Origin: Candidatus Peregrinibacteria bacterium CG11_big_fil_rev_8_21_14_0_20_46_8
GTDB lineage: Bacteria > Patescibacteriota > Gracilibacteria > UBA1369 > UM-FILTER-53-11
Length of the DNA: 8,108 nucleotides
Assembly (NCBI GenBank): GCA_002796025.1
Contig: PCVQ01000052.1
Coordinates: 1 to 8,108, forward strand
Direction of reading: 5' to 3'
The notes beneath the pieces were generated by a model. That model was not told where the DNA came from. It worked only from the letters and a program-made list of their open reading frames with translations, and searched no databases. Numbering within the stretch: position 1 is the first letter of the stretch; every line of letters begins with the position of its first letter. Of the stretch, positions 1 through 6,247 are shown in pieces. A program made the position numbers and the translations under genes.

Positions 1-1
1 A

Positions 2-784
2 CCAAAAACAGCGGAAACCAAAAAAATCATACGAGCCGAGGAAGCTGAACTCCTGGCAGAACGATGGGGACTCGCAGCATCCTCAATTAAAAATATGAAT
101 CTGGATCCACTTTTACTCGATGAACTTGCCCGTGCATTTCTTACACAGAAGCGAATAGATGATGCACGACATGTGCTGCAGAATAACGGCCGAAGCTTCA
201 TGCGCTTCCGGATTCGCGAACGCTGCCATGCATTAGAAAGCACATTCAAAAGATTGCATACGCGAATAAAAAATCTTCCTCAAGAAAATATTTATGGCCA
301 CACCAACCGTCTGCACTGGATCGAAGCCCAACTGAGAGCGCATTTACAACGCACTCATACTGCAAAAGCGGATCTTAAAATTTTATATGCAGACCATAAT
401 AGTAATAACCTTATTCGGAGCACACTTGTACAAAAAGGATATTGCATAACCAACAAACCTGCCGAAGTGAGCGAAGATCAATTCAAGGCCATTCTCTGTA
501 TCGATCAAAAGATCCTGCCCCTTGTTCATCAACTTGCGCCAAACGGACTTCTTCTTATTACACTACAAAAAAACCATCACTCCATAAAAGACCTTCTTAA
601 TATTTTTGCCGATCTCGGTTTGCAGGTAAACAATATGCAAGCTTCAACGCTATTTGCAGGCACTGTTGCAAACACTCTGATTAAAAAATTTCCCCTCCTT
701 TTGCAGGCAAATATCTGGGCTGCACATCACTTGCCACTCTCACTGGCCAGCGGCTGGTTTTTCGCACTCGAGAAAAAATCATGA
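2..784 (+). CDS. 3' part of a gene of unknown function with a degenerate methyltransferase-like C-terminal domain
   Basis: The frame is open from base 2, so the gene starts to the left of the window; 260 residues are visible. An internal ATG at 95 has no Shine-Dalgarno sequence and I do not think it is the true start. Counting from that Met, residues 1-90 are charged and helical. Residues ~92-229 follow the pattern of a class I SAM-methyltransferase: a first strand KILYAD (95-100), a later strand KAILCID (131-137), the L-x-P-x-G-LLLIT strand after a helix (147-156), and a final strand ending WFFALEKK. The glycine-rich SAM-binding loop expected after the first strand (usually DxGxGxG) is replaced by HNSNN, so SAM binding is doubtful. 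It could be an inactive regulatory fold or another Rossmann-like domain. The stop at 782-784 overlaps an ATG at 781, and the next gene probably starts at 835. The methyltransferase reading is inference from strand pattern only. Confidence 0.6.
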   Translation, partial: PKTAETKKIIRAEEAELLAERWGLAASSIKNMNLDPLLLDELARAFLTQKRIDDARHVLQNNGRSFMRFRIRERCHALESTFKRLHTRIKNLPQENIYGHTNRLHWIEAQLRAHLQRTHTAKADLKILYADHNSNNLIRSTLVQKGYCITNKPAEVSEDQFKAILCIDQKILPLVHQLAPNGLLLITLQKNHHSIKDLLNIFADLGLQVNNMQASTLFAGTVANTLIKKFPLLLQANIWAAHHLPLSLASGWFFALEKKS

Positions 785-813
785 GATATTTTATGCTATC
801 CAGACGTCTCCAA

Positions 814-822
814 TGGTACAAT
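814..822 (+). promoter_or_regulatory. Extended -10 promoter (TGG-TACAAT) for the surface-sugar operon
   Basis: The extended -10 element TGG at 814-816 is followed by TACAAT at 817-822. No good -35 box is seen 16-18 bases upstream (best window TGCTAT, 794-799), as is common for extended -10 promoters. Transcription would start near 829, only about 6 bases before the ATG at 835. The mgtE promoter on the other strand has nearly the same layout: TGGTAYAATAA, a few variable bases, then ATAACTATG. That likeness between two unrelated genes is the main support. Confidence 0.6.
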
Positions 823-834
823 AACCTTATAACT

Positions 835-1062
835 ATGAAGAAAGCCTGGAAAAAAATCAGAAACTTCTTTCGTACTGTAGGTCACTATTTGGGCCTCTTT
901 TGGACGAAAATTCTCCTAGGAATATTTTTCGTTACCATTTTTGCGGCAGCAGCTGTTCTCGTGCGTATCTTTACCGATCCGCTCGCACGCAAACGGACAA
1001 AAACAACGTGGCATAAGTGGAAAACAGCCGGCAAAAAACAAGATTGGTTTCATCCATTTTAA
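835..1062 (+). CDS. Short SxtJ-like single-span membrane protein
   Basis: A 75-residue protein with a basic, helical N-terminus (MKKAWKKIRNFF), one membrane helix at about residues 21-45, then a basic cytoplasmic-type tail carrying DPLARKR (48-54) and ending WFHPF. The segment GLFWTKILLGIFF followed by DPLARK resembles the C-terminal end of SxtJ-family membrane proteins, which sit beside NodU/SxtI carbamoyltransferases. From memory SxtJ is about 130 residues with more membrane spans, so this is a short version lacking the N-terminal half. Its biochemical role is unknown; membrane docking of the carbamoyltransferase two genes downstream is my inference. An in-frame ATG at 781 would give 93 residues and an ATGA overlap with the previous gene. 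I prefer 835 because the added 18 residues would be encoded by promoter sequence and 835 begins at the family-like part. The stop overlaps the next start by one base (TAATG). Confidence 0.7.
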   Translation: MKKAWKKIRNFFRTVGHYLGLFWTKILLGIFFVTIFAAAAVLVRIFTDPLARKRTKTTWHKWKTAGKKQDWFHPF

Positions 1063-1973
1063 TGAGTAAAACATATCTTATCACCGGAGGAGCCGGCTTT
1101 ATCGGTTCGCATATTGCAGCAGCGCTTATTGCGCGAGGCGACAACGTGCGCATACTCGACGATTTAAGTACCGGCAAAGAAGAGTACTTGCCGGATGGGG
1201 CTGAGCTCGCGGTTGCAAAAATAACCGATGATGATGATCTTGCAGCCACCTGCCGCAATGCTGACGGAATTTTTCATACGGCAGCAATTGCAAACCTTCA
1301 ATATTCAATCACAAATCCTGTAGAGACACACGAGGTCAACTGTACCGGAACGGTAAAGCTTTTAGTAGCGGCACGCGAAGCCGGTGTAAAGAGAGTAATT
1401 TACTCCAGCTCGTGCGCAGTTTATGGCGAGCCCGAGTCGCTCCCCCTGCGCGAAACCATGCACACAAAGCCGACAAGCCCATACGGTTTGCAAAAACTTA
1501 TGAGTGAAGGATATATGGAACTTGCAGCCGAACTCTGGAATATTGAGACCGTGAATCTGCGCTATGCAAATGTCTTTGGCCCGCGCTTAGTTATGAACGG
1601 AGCCTATGCTTCAGTTATTGCAACATTTTTGCAACAACATGCCGCTGGACTGCCGCTCACCATTACCGGAGACGGCACCCAAACGCGCGACTTTATCTAT
1701 GTGGATGATGTTGTAGCGGCAAATTTGGCTGCAATGGACTCTGCAAAAGTGGGCAATGGCGAGCAAATCAATATTGGAACCGGCCAGGCGACAAGCGTAA
1801 ACGAAGTTGCAAAACAGTTTGGAGGAGCAACAAAGAATATTGCTGCCCGCAAAGAGGTACATGATGCTACAACAGATATTTCTCTTGCAAAATCGCTCCT
1901 CAACTGGGAGCCACAAACCAAATTCCAAGAAGGCTTACAGAAAACAATTGCATGGTATGCTGAGCAAGCATAA
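1062..1973 (+). CDS. NAD-dependent nucleotide-sugar 4-epimerase/dehydratase (extended SDR, GalE-like)
   Basis: 303 residues, the normal length for short GalE/WbpP-type epimerases. The N-terminal Rossmann fold binds NAD(P) through G9-x-x-G12-x-x-G15 (GGAGFIGSH) and an acidic turn LDDLSTG (32-38) that favours NAD. The catalytic set is the serine cluster SSS (115-117) ahead of AVYGEPE, plus Y141-x-x-x-K145. The substrate half has NLRYANVFGPR (165-175) and ITGDGTQTRDFIYVDDV (201-217), typical of UDP-sugar epimerases. The likely reaction is inversion at C4 of a UDP-hexose or UDP-N-acetylhexosamine in the cytoplasm; 4,6-dehydratase or C4-decarboxylase relatives are less likely given the length. Which sugar it uses cannot be told from sequence. 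A start at 1017 is possible but 1062 places the Rossmann strand at residue 4 and gives the TAATG junction. The gene separates the SxtJ-like gene from the carbamoyltransferase and shares TAATG overlaps with both. Confidence 0.93.
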   Translation: MSKTYLITGGAGFIGSHIAAALIARGDNVRILDDLSTGKEEYLPDGAELAVAKITDDDDLAATCRNADGIFHTAAIANLQYSITNPVETHEVNCTGTVKLLVAAREAGVKRVIYSSSCAVYGEPESLPLRETMHTKPTSPYGLQKLMSEGYMELAAELWNIETVNLRYANVFGPRLVMNGAYASVIATFLQQHAAGLPLTITGDGTQTRDFIYVDDVVAANLAAMDSAKVGNGEQINIGTGQATSVNEVAKQFGGATKNIAARKEVHDATTDISLAKSLLNWEPQTKFQEGLQKTIAWYAEQA

Positions 1974-3691
1974 TGTATGCACTGCATATGGCCTCTCCCC
2001 GTTACATTTTAGGAATTTCGTGCTTTTACCATGATTCAGCCGCATGTCTTCTTAAAGACGGCGAGGTTATTGCAGCGGCGCACGAAGAGCGCTTTACCCG
2101 GATTAAGCACGACTCGGCATTTCCTAAACGTGCCATAGAATTTTGTTTAGCAGAAGCGGGCATAACACCGGCCCAGCTTGAATTGGTCGGCTTTTACGAA
2201 AAGCCGTTTTTGAAATTTGACCGCATCTTGATGACTTTTTTGAGCACCTGGCCGCGCGGTGCACTCACCTTTTTGCGCATCATGCCGCTTTGGCTGCGCG
2301 AACGCTTATGGACCCGCAGCACGCTAAAAAAAGAGCTCCCGGGCTACACCGGTAAAATTGCCTTTATCGAACATCACCTTTCACACGCGGCCAGCGCTTT
2401 TTTCTGCTCTCCTTTTGATGAATCTGCAGTGCTCACCATCGATGGCGTTGGCGAGTGGACAACCGCTGCATGGGGCATTGGACGCGGGACCGAAATACAT
2501 ATGGAAGAAGAGATGCGCTTCCCGCACTCACTCGGCCTACTCTACAGCACTTTTACTGCATATCTGGGATTCAAGGTGAATGAGGGCGAGTATAAAGTGA
2601 TGGGATTAGCACCGTATGGCGAGCCAAAATATTTAGATAAAATTCGACAAATCGCACACATTCACAAAGACGGTAGCATCTGGCTCGATATGCGATACTT
2701 TGAATATCAGCACGGGCATGCCTCGTTTGGAAAAAAATTTGTAAAACTGTTTGGACCGCCGCCAAAAGAGAGGGAAAAGTTTTCGCAGCACCATTTGGAT
2801 GTAGCCGCCTCGATTCAAAAATTCACTGAAGAAGCTATGGTGACTATGGCCGAATATGTACAGCAAAAAACAGGCCTTACGAACCTCTGCCTTGCAGGCG
2901 GAGTTGCATTAAATTGCGTTGGCAACAGCGAGATAAAAAATCGCACCAACTTCAAAAATATTTTTGTGCAGCCGGCTGCCGGCGATGCCGGCGGGGCACT
3001 TGGTGCTGCCTACTATATTTGGAATACAATTCTGGAGCAGCCACGAAATAAAAATTTTACCCTGCCATATTTTGGCTCGTCCGTATCAAATGAAGTTGTG
3101 GAAGATTTTTTAAAGAAAAACAATATTGTGTATAAAAAATTTGAACAAGATGCGCTCTTGCGGGAAAGTGCACAACTGTTAGCGGACGGCAAAGTTCTTG
3201 GCTGGATGCAGTCACGCAGCGAGTACGGCCCCCGCGCGCTTGGCCACCGCAGTATTCTTGCCGACCCCCGACCTGAACACATGCGCAATACCGTGAATCT
3301 CAAAATAAAATTCCGCGAGGCATTCCGGCCTTTTGCCCCTTCAGTCATAGCAGAAAAAGCACATGAATGGTTCGAATTCGATCAAGAAAGTCCCTACATG
3401 CTCTTTACCGCTCAGGCCCATAAAGACAAGGCAGAACAAATTCCTGCAGTCACACATATCGACCGCTCTGCACGTCTGCAAACGGTCCGCCATGACCACG
3501 AACCCCTCTACCACGGCCTCATAGCAGAATTCGAAAAACTAACCGGCATACCCATCATTCTCAATACTTCATTTAACCGCAAGGATGAACCGATTGTCGA
3601 AACGCCGGCAGATGCGTATGATTGCTTCATGGAAACGGGCATGGACGCCCTTGTAATACATAACTTTCTAATACTTAAGGAGCGCCAGTGA
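1973..3691 (+). CDS. O-carbamoyltransferase, NodU/CmcH/SxtI/TobZ family
   Basis: 572 residues, full length for the family. These enzymes make carbamoyl-adenylate from carbamoyl phosphate and ATP in a Kae1-like domain and pass the carbamoyl group to a hydroxyl of an acceptor, often a sugar. The N-terminal domain (~11-360) opens ILGISCFYHDSAACLLKDG (12-30) and has EERFTRIKHD (38-47). It carries the metal/carbamoyl-phosphate motif HHLSHAASAF (134-143), the strand LTIDGVGEWT (154-163), GEYKVMGLAPYG (205-216), AGGVALNC (308-315) and QPAAGDAGGALGAA (333-346, with D338). The C-terminal domain (~390-572) has EYGPRALGHRSILADPR (417-433), KFREAFRPFAPSV (446-458) and NTSFNRKDEPIV (531-542). No key motif is missing. 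The ATG at 1973 overlaps the epimerase stop (TAATG); an in-frame ATG at 1988 (residue 6) is just as close to the family start. The neighbours suggest a surface glycan acceptor. I see no other toxin- or antibiotic-type biosynthesis genes. Confidence 0.95.
   Translation: MYALHMASPRYILGISCFYHDSAACLLKDGEVIAAAHEERFTRIKHDSAFPKRAIEFCLAEAGITPAQLELVGFYEKPFLKFDRILMTFLSTWPRGALTFLRIMPLWLRERLWTRSTLKKELPGYTGKIAFIEHHLSHAASAFFCSPFDESAVLTIDGVGEWTTAAWGIGRGTEIHMEEEMRFPHSLGLLYSTFTAYLGFKVNEGEYKVMGLAPYGEPKYLDKIRQIAHIHKDGSIWLDMRYFEYQHGHASFGKKFVKLFGPPPKEREKFSQHHLDVAASIQKFTEEAMVTMAEYVQQKTGLTNLCLAGGVALNCVGNSEIKNRTNFKNIFVQPAAGDAGGALGAAYYIWNTILEQPRNKNFTLPYFGSSVSNEVVEDFLKKNNIVYKKFEQDALLRESAQLLADGKVLGWMQSRSEYGPRALGHRSILADPRPEHMRNTVNLKIKFREAFRPFAPSVIAEKAHEWFEFDQESPYMLFTAQAHKDKAEQIPAVTHIDRSARLQTVRHDHEPLYHGLIAEFEKLTGIPIILNTSFNRKDEPIVETPADAYDCFMETGMDALVIHNFLILKERQ
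3677..3690 (+). promoter_or_regulatory. Upstream Shine-Dalgarno and alternative GTG start for the DUF5989 gene
   Basis: AAGGAG (3677-3682) lies 5 bases before a GTG at 3688, inside the last codons of the carbamoyltransferase; the GTG overlaps its TGA stop (GTGA). Starting here would add 18 residues (MSVYQRMSIK...) to the 47-residue protein and keeps frame with it. The added part has no family-like sequence. Confidence 0.5.
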
Positions 3692-3730
3692 GCGTTTATC
3701 AAAGAATGAGCATCAAACAGAAAGCGACTG

Positions 3731-3744
3731 AAGGAGCCACCATG
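3731..3744 (+). promoter_or_regulatory. Shine-Dalgarno that decides the ATG start at 3742
   Basis: AAGGAG (3731-3736), 5 bases, then ATG at 3742. It has the same spacing as the upstream pair at 3677/3688. These are the clearest Shine-Dalgarno sites at any gene start in the window; most other junctions have none. Confidence 0.7.
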
Positions 3745-3885
3745 TTCGGTGAGTTTTGGTACTTCATGAAAAAGTACAAGCGATGGTGGCTCGCACCCAT
3801 TATCTTTTTCTTGCTTGTGCTTGGAACAGTTATTTTTGTGCTTGAAGGTTCGGCATTAGCACCGTTTATCTACACACTGTTTTAA
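3742..3885 (+). CDS. DUF5989 / SxtK-like small membrane protein
   Basis: 47 residues. It starts MFGEFWYFMKKYKRWW, a family-like amphipathic, aromatic and basic segment, followed by a single membrane helix at about residues 17-34 and the very characteristic end EGSALAPFIYTLF (35-47). This matches my memory of the DUF5989 family, usually around 50 residues and found directly beside NodU/SxtI carbamoyltransferases together with SxtJ-type proteins; SxtK of cyanobacterial saxitoxin clusters is of this kind. No function is established. A role in tethering or assisting the carbamoyltransferase at the membrane is inferred from linkage. The start at 3742 is chosen for its strong ribosome site and family length; GTG 3688 is the alternative. 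The TAA stop overlaps the next ATG (TAATG). Confidence 0.85.
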   Translation: MFGEFWYFMKKYKRWWLAPIIFFLLVLGTVIFVLEGSALAPFIYTLF

Positions 3886-4958
3886 TGCAGCAACTGAGTC
3901 TCAAAAAGAAGCTCCTCTTTTCTGCCATTGTTGTGGCATTATTTTTTGTGATAATAGAAATTGGCCTGCGCATCGGCATTCGCATTCTCGACAAAATCAA
4001 TACAGAGAATACAGTGACAAATCTCTTTGACACCTACGAGCGCTTTGACTCTGATTATATTATCGGTCTTAAAGAGAACTTCCGCGAGCTTGATTCACAA
4101 GGAAACATCGCATTACAAATTAACAGCCACGGTTTTCGCGGCCCGGAATTTGAGGCGAAAAAATCGGCTGGTACACAGCGGATTTTTATAGCCGGCGATT
4201 CCGTTGTTTTTGGCATCCGTCCAGAAAGCTGCCCTTATCCCGCACAGCTTGGCGCACTGTTCCAAAGCAAGAACATGCCACATATCGAGGTCATAAATGC
4301 CGGCATCGAAGGCACAAATTCCACACAGATGCTGCAGCGGCTGAAAAAAGATATTTTACAGTACGACCCCGATACACTACTGCTTGCCGTTGGCTGGAAC
4401 GATATATATACCGGCATACCGGGGCGCTTTCAAGGCTTATGGAGATTTTTCAATAATTTTTACACCATAAAAACATACCGTCGCATTCTATTTACCAAAA
4501 TCAAACCTGCACTCTCAGAGATCACAGAGTCCACCACAGAGAGCAATTCTGAACAAACACTGAGGTATCGTAACTTTGTTCCGGAAGCATATATTGCAAA
4601 CATCCGCTCTATGAGAGAAGTTGCGCAACAACATCACTTTCAACTTGTGCTTGTAACATTGCCGCATATTCTTGGGCCCAATATCTCAGAGCATGCGCTT
4701 AAAATAATCCACTATCCTCACTTTACCAATGACATCAAAATCATAGAAATTCTTGCCGACCGCTACAATGATACGCTGCGCAAACTTGCCCAAGAGCTGC
4801 AACTTCCACTTATCGATTTAGAGCGGCACATTGAGGCACTGCCAAATAAAGAACCATACTTTACAGATACAATTCACACCACCTGCGAAGGCAATACTAT
4901 AATTGCTAACTTTTTGTATCAAGAGCTACTGCGGCAAGAGCTCACAAAAGCTCTATAA
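3885..4958 (+). CDS. Membrane-anchored SGNH/GDSL-family hydrolase or acyltransferase
   Basis: 357 residues. The basic N-terminus (LKKK) and hydrophobic helix at ~11-31, with no cleavage-type AXA site visible, suggest a signal anchor with the catalytic domain outside the membrane. All four SGNH blocks can be seen: FIAGDSVVFG (101-110, nucleophile S106), the glycine in INAGIEGTNS (137-146, G140), GWND (170-173, N172), and FTDTIH (326-331, with D328-x-x-H331 as the Asp/His pair). The family cleaves or transfers O-acyl esters, frequently on exopolysaccharides (AlgX/AlgJ-like and plant-type acetylesterases). Last in the operon after the carbamoyltransferase and DUF5989, it probably acts on ester groups of the same glycan, though removal versus addition cannot be decided. 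The serine-rich stretch ~211-224 looks like a flexible loop. There is no Shine-Dalgarno before the ATG; it overlaps the previous stop (TAATG). Its end overlaps the convergent mgtE end by 6 bases. Confidence 0.88.
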   Translation: MQQLSLKKKLLFSAIVVALFFVIIEIGLRIGIRILDKINTENTVTNLFDTYERFDSDYIIGLKENFRELDSQGNIALQINSHGFRGPEFEAKKSAGTQRIFIAGDSVVFGIRPESCPYPAQLGALFQSKNMPHIEVINAGIEGTNSTQMLQRLKKDILQYDPDTLLLAVGWNDIYTGIPGRFQGLWRFFNNFYTIKTYRRILFTKIKPALSEITESTTESNSEQTLRYRNFVPEAYIANIRSMREVAQQHHFQLVLVTLPHILGPNISEHALKIIHYPHFTNDIKIIEILADRYNDTLRKLAQELQLPLIDLERHIEALPNKEPYFTDTIHTTCEGNTIIANFLYQELLRQELTKAL

Positions 4959-6161
4959 TAAGATAACGGTTGCAAGTCCCAAAAAGGCCAAAAATCCAAA
5001 TACATCGGTTGCCGTAGTAATAAAAATTGTCGCCGACGAAGCCGGATCTTTTTTGAGCTTTACCATGATGAGCGGGATAATTGTTCCGAAAAATCCTGCA
5101 ATAAAAAGATTTGCGACCATTGCCGCTGCAAGTACGAGTCCAAGCATCGCACTTTTGTTAAGAAGCAGGGCAATACATGCAGCGATTGCACCAGTAACAA
5201 GACCGTTGATCACACCGGCAATAACTTCATTTTTAACAATGTGCCTTGCATTTTTTCCATCAATCTCACCAAGCGCAATTCCCCGCACGGTCACGGCCAG
5301 CGTCTGTGTTGCGGCATTCCCGCCCATACCGGCAACAATGGGAAGATAGGCGGCAAGAATGACCACGCGTGAAATCGTATTTTCAAAAATCCCAACAACT
5401 GCAGCGGCCAAAAAGGCTGTAAACAAGTTGTTAATAAGCCACTTATATCTATATCGCACTTTTGTGAGCGGGCCATCGCAAATATCTTCCTCTACATTTA
5501 CACCGGCAAATTTGCGCAGCGATTTCGAGGTTTGCTTTTGCAGCACATGCAAAACATCATCAGTATAAATTATACCGATAATGCTCTTATCTTCATCGAG
5601 CACAACAACTTTTCCGTGCGGATGCTTTTTAAACAGATTAATCACATTGTGCTCGTGCTCGTTGTAGTGAATTTGCGGAATTTTGCGCAAAAGCGCAGCG
5701 GCGCGCTGATTTTTATCTCCCAACATAAGGTGATTAATAGGAATCTCACCCGATAAATATCCTCTGCTTGTTGCTAATACGGTTGGGATTTTGCCCGTTG
5801 CTCTTTCGTGCTTTCGCAAAATTCTAAAGATCTCATCGACCGTCATATTCATATCCACTTCGATGTAGTTCAAATTCATAAGTCCGGCTGCACTCTTTGG
5901 ATCAAATTTAAACAAAAATTCAATCTTCTCTTGAAAATTCTGCTTAAGCTTTTTAACCACTCTGCTTTTTTTGTGAGCTCCCAAATGCCGGATAATTTTA
6001 ATCATCCTATGCTCATCAAGAAAACCGATCATTTTCACAATCGCATCAACCGAAAGCTCTCTTAATATGGCAGTTTGGGCTGTCGATGACATCGACAGTA
6101 ATTTAAATGCCTGCTCATTGAGCGGAAGAGATTTGAAATTTGTGACTCTTTTTTGATGCAT
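4953..6161 (-). CDS. mgtE: MgtE-type magnesium channel/transporter
   Basis: 402 residues. Residues 1-~98 are a helical N domain with LDEHRMIKIIRHL (48-60) and DPKSAAGLM (87-95). Two CBS domains follow at ~100-160 and ~165-215, including VVVLDEDKSIIGIIYTDDVL (185-204). A linker (plug helix) leads to a five-helix membrane domain from ~242. The pore signature PIVAGMGGNAATQTLAVTVRG (274-294) and TTATDVFGFLAFLGLA (382-397), with D386 at the place of the conserved pore aspartate, mark the family. MgtE imports Mg2+ at the cytoplasmic membrane and is closed by Mg2+ bound between the N, CBS and plug parts. The N domain is shorter than in the ~450-residue Thermus-type protein, so gating may differ. The ATG at 6161 sits just after a strong promoter and has no Shine-Dalgarno. 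The gene is unrelated in function to the saccharide genes on either side. Confidence 0.96.
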   Translation of the reverse strand: MHQKRVTNFKSLPLNEQAFKLLSMSSTAQTAILRELSVDAIVKMIGFLDEHRMIKIIRHLGAHKKSRVVKKLKQNFQEKIEFLFKFDPKSAAGLMNLNYIEVDMNMTVDEIFRILRKHERATGKIPTVLATSRGYLSGEIPINHLMLGDKNQRAAALLRKIPQIHYNEHEHNVINLFKKHPHGKVVVLDEDKSIIGIIYTDDVLHVLQKQTSKSLRKFAGVNVEEDICDGPLTKVRYRYKWLINNLFTAFLAAAVVGIFENTISRVVILAAYLPIVAGMGGNAATQTLAVTVRGIALGEIDGKNARHIVKNEVIAGVINGLVTGAIAACIALLLNKSAMLGLVLAAAMVANLFIAGFFGTIIPLIMVKLKKDPASSATIFITTATDVFGFLAFLGLATVILL

Positions 6162-6174
6162 AGTTATTCATATT

Positions 6175-6202
6175 ATTATACCATATTTTACGCATTGATC
6201 AA
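6175..6202 (-). promoter_or_regulatory. Sigma70-type promoter for mgtE
   Basis: Read on the minus strand: -35 TTGATC (6202-6197), 16-base spacer ending in TGG, -10 TATAAT (6180-6175). There are 13 bases from the -10 box to the ATG at 6161, so the transcript should begin about 6-7 bases before the start codon. The leader is too short for a magnesium riboswitch such as the M-box. Confidence 0.8.
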
Positions 6203-6210
6203 ATACGCAA

Positions 6211-6239
6211 GTGACAGTCGCCCTCCAATACTTTAGAAT
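6211..6239 (+). promoter_or_regulatory. Sigma70-type promoter for the heparinase-family gene
   Basis: -35 GTGACA (6211-6216), exactly 17 bases, -10 TAGAAT (6234-6239). Each box differs from consensus at one position. The GTG start at 6248 lies 8 bases after the -10 box, where transcription would itself begin, so the mRNA is probably leaderless. The -35 box is 8 bases from the divergent mgtE -35 box. Confidence 0.65.
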
Positions 6240-6247
6240 GCATACTC

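Noticed and set aside
781..834. N-terminal extension of the SxtJ-like protein from the ATGA-overlapping ATG at 781
   Set aside because: The stretch contains the TGGTACAAT promoter box and codes for no family-like sequence; 835 is preferred, though 781 is not excluded.
971..1258. 95-residue minus-strand open frame over the epimerase start
   Set aside because: Serine/alanine-rich shadow opposite a clear Rossmann-fold coding region, no promoter or ribosome site.
3013..3348. 111-residue minus-strand open frame inside the carbamoyltransferase
   Set aside because: Antisense shadow of the conserved C-terminal domain; composition typical of a reversed frame.
4937..4954. Hairpin AGAGCT/AGCTCT as an intrinsic terminator
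   Set aside because: Stem of only 6 base pairs, not GC-rich, and no run of T after it on either strand.
4954..4959. TATAAT on the plus strand at the end of the SGNH gene
   Set aside because: No -35 box upstream and no plus-strand gene downstream; taken as chance.
4903..5349. 148-residue plus-strand open frame rich in Ile/Ala
   Set aside because: It is the antisense shadow of the mgtE membrane domain, whose signature motifs are intact; no start signal or family likeness.
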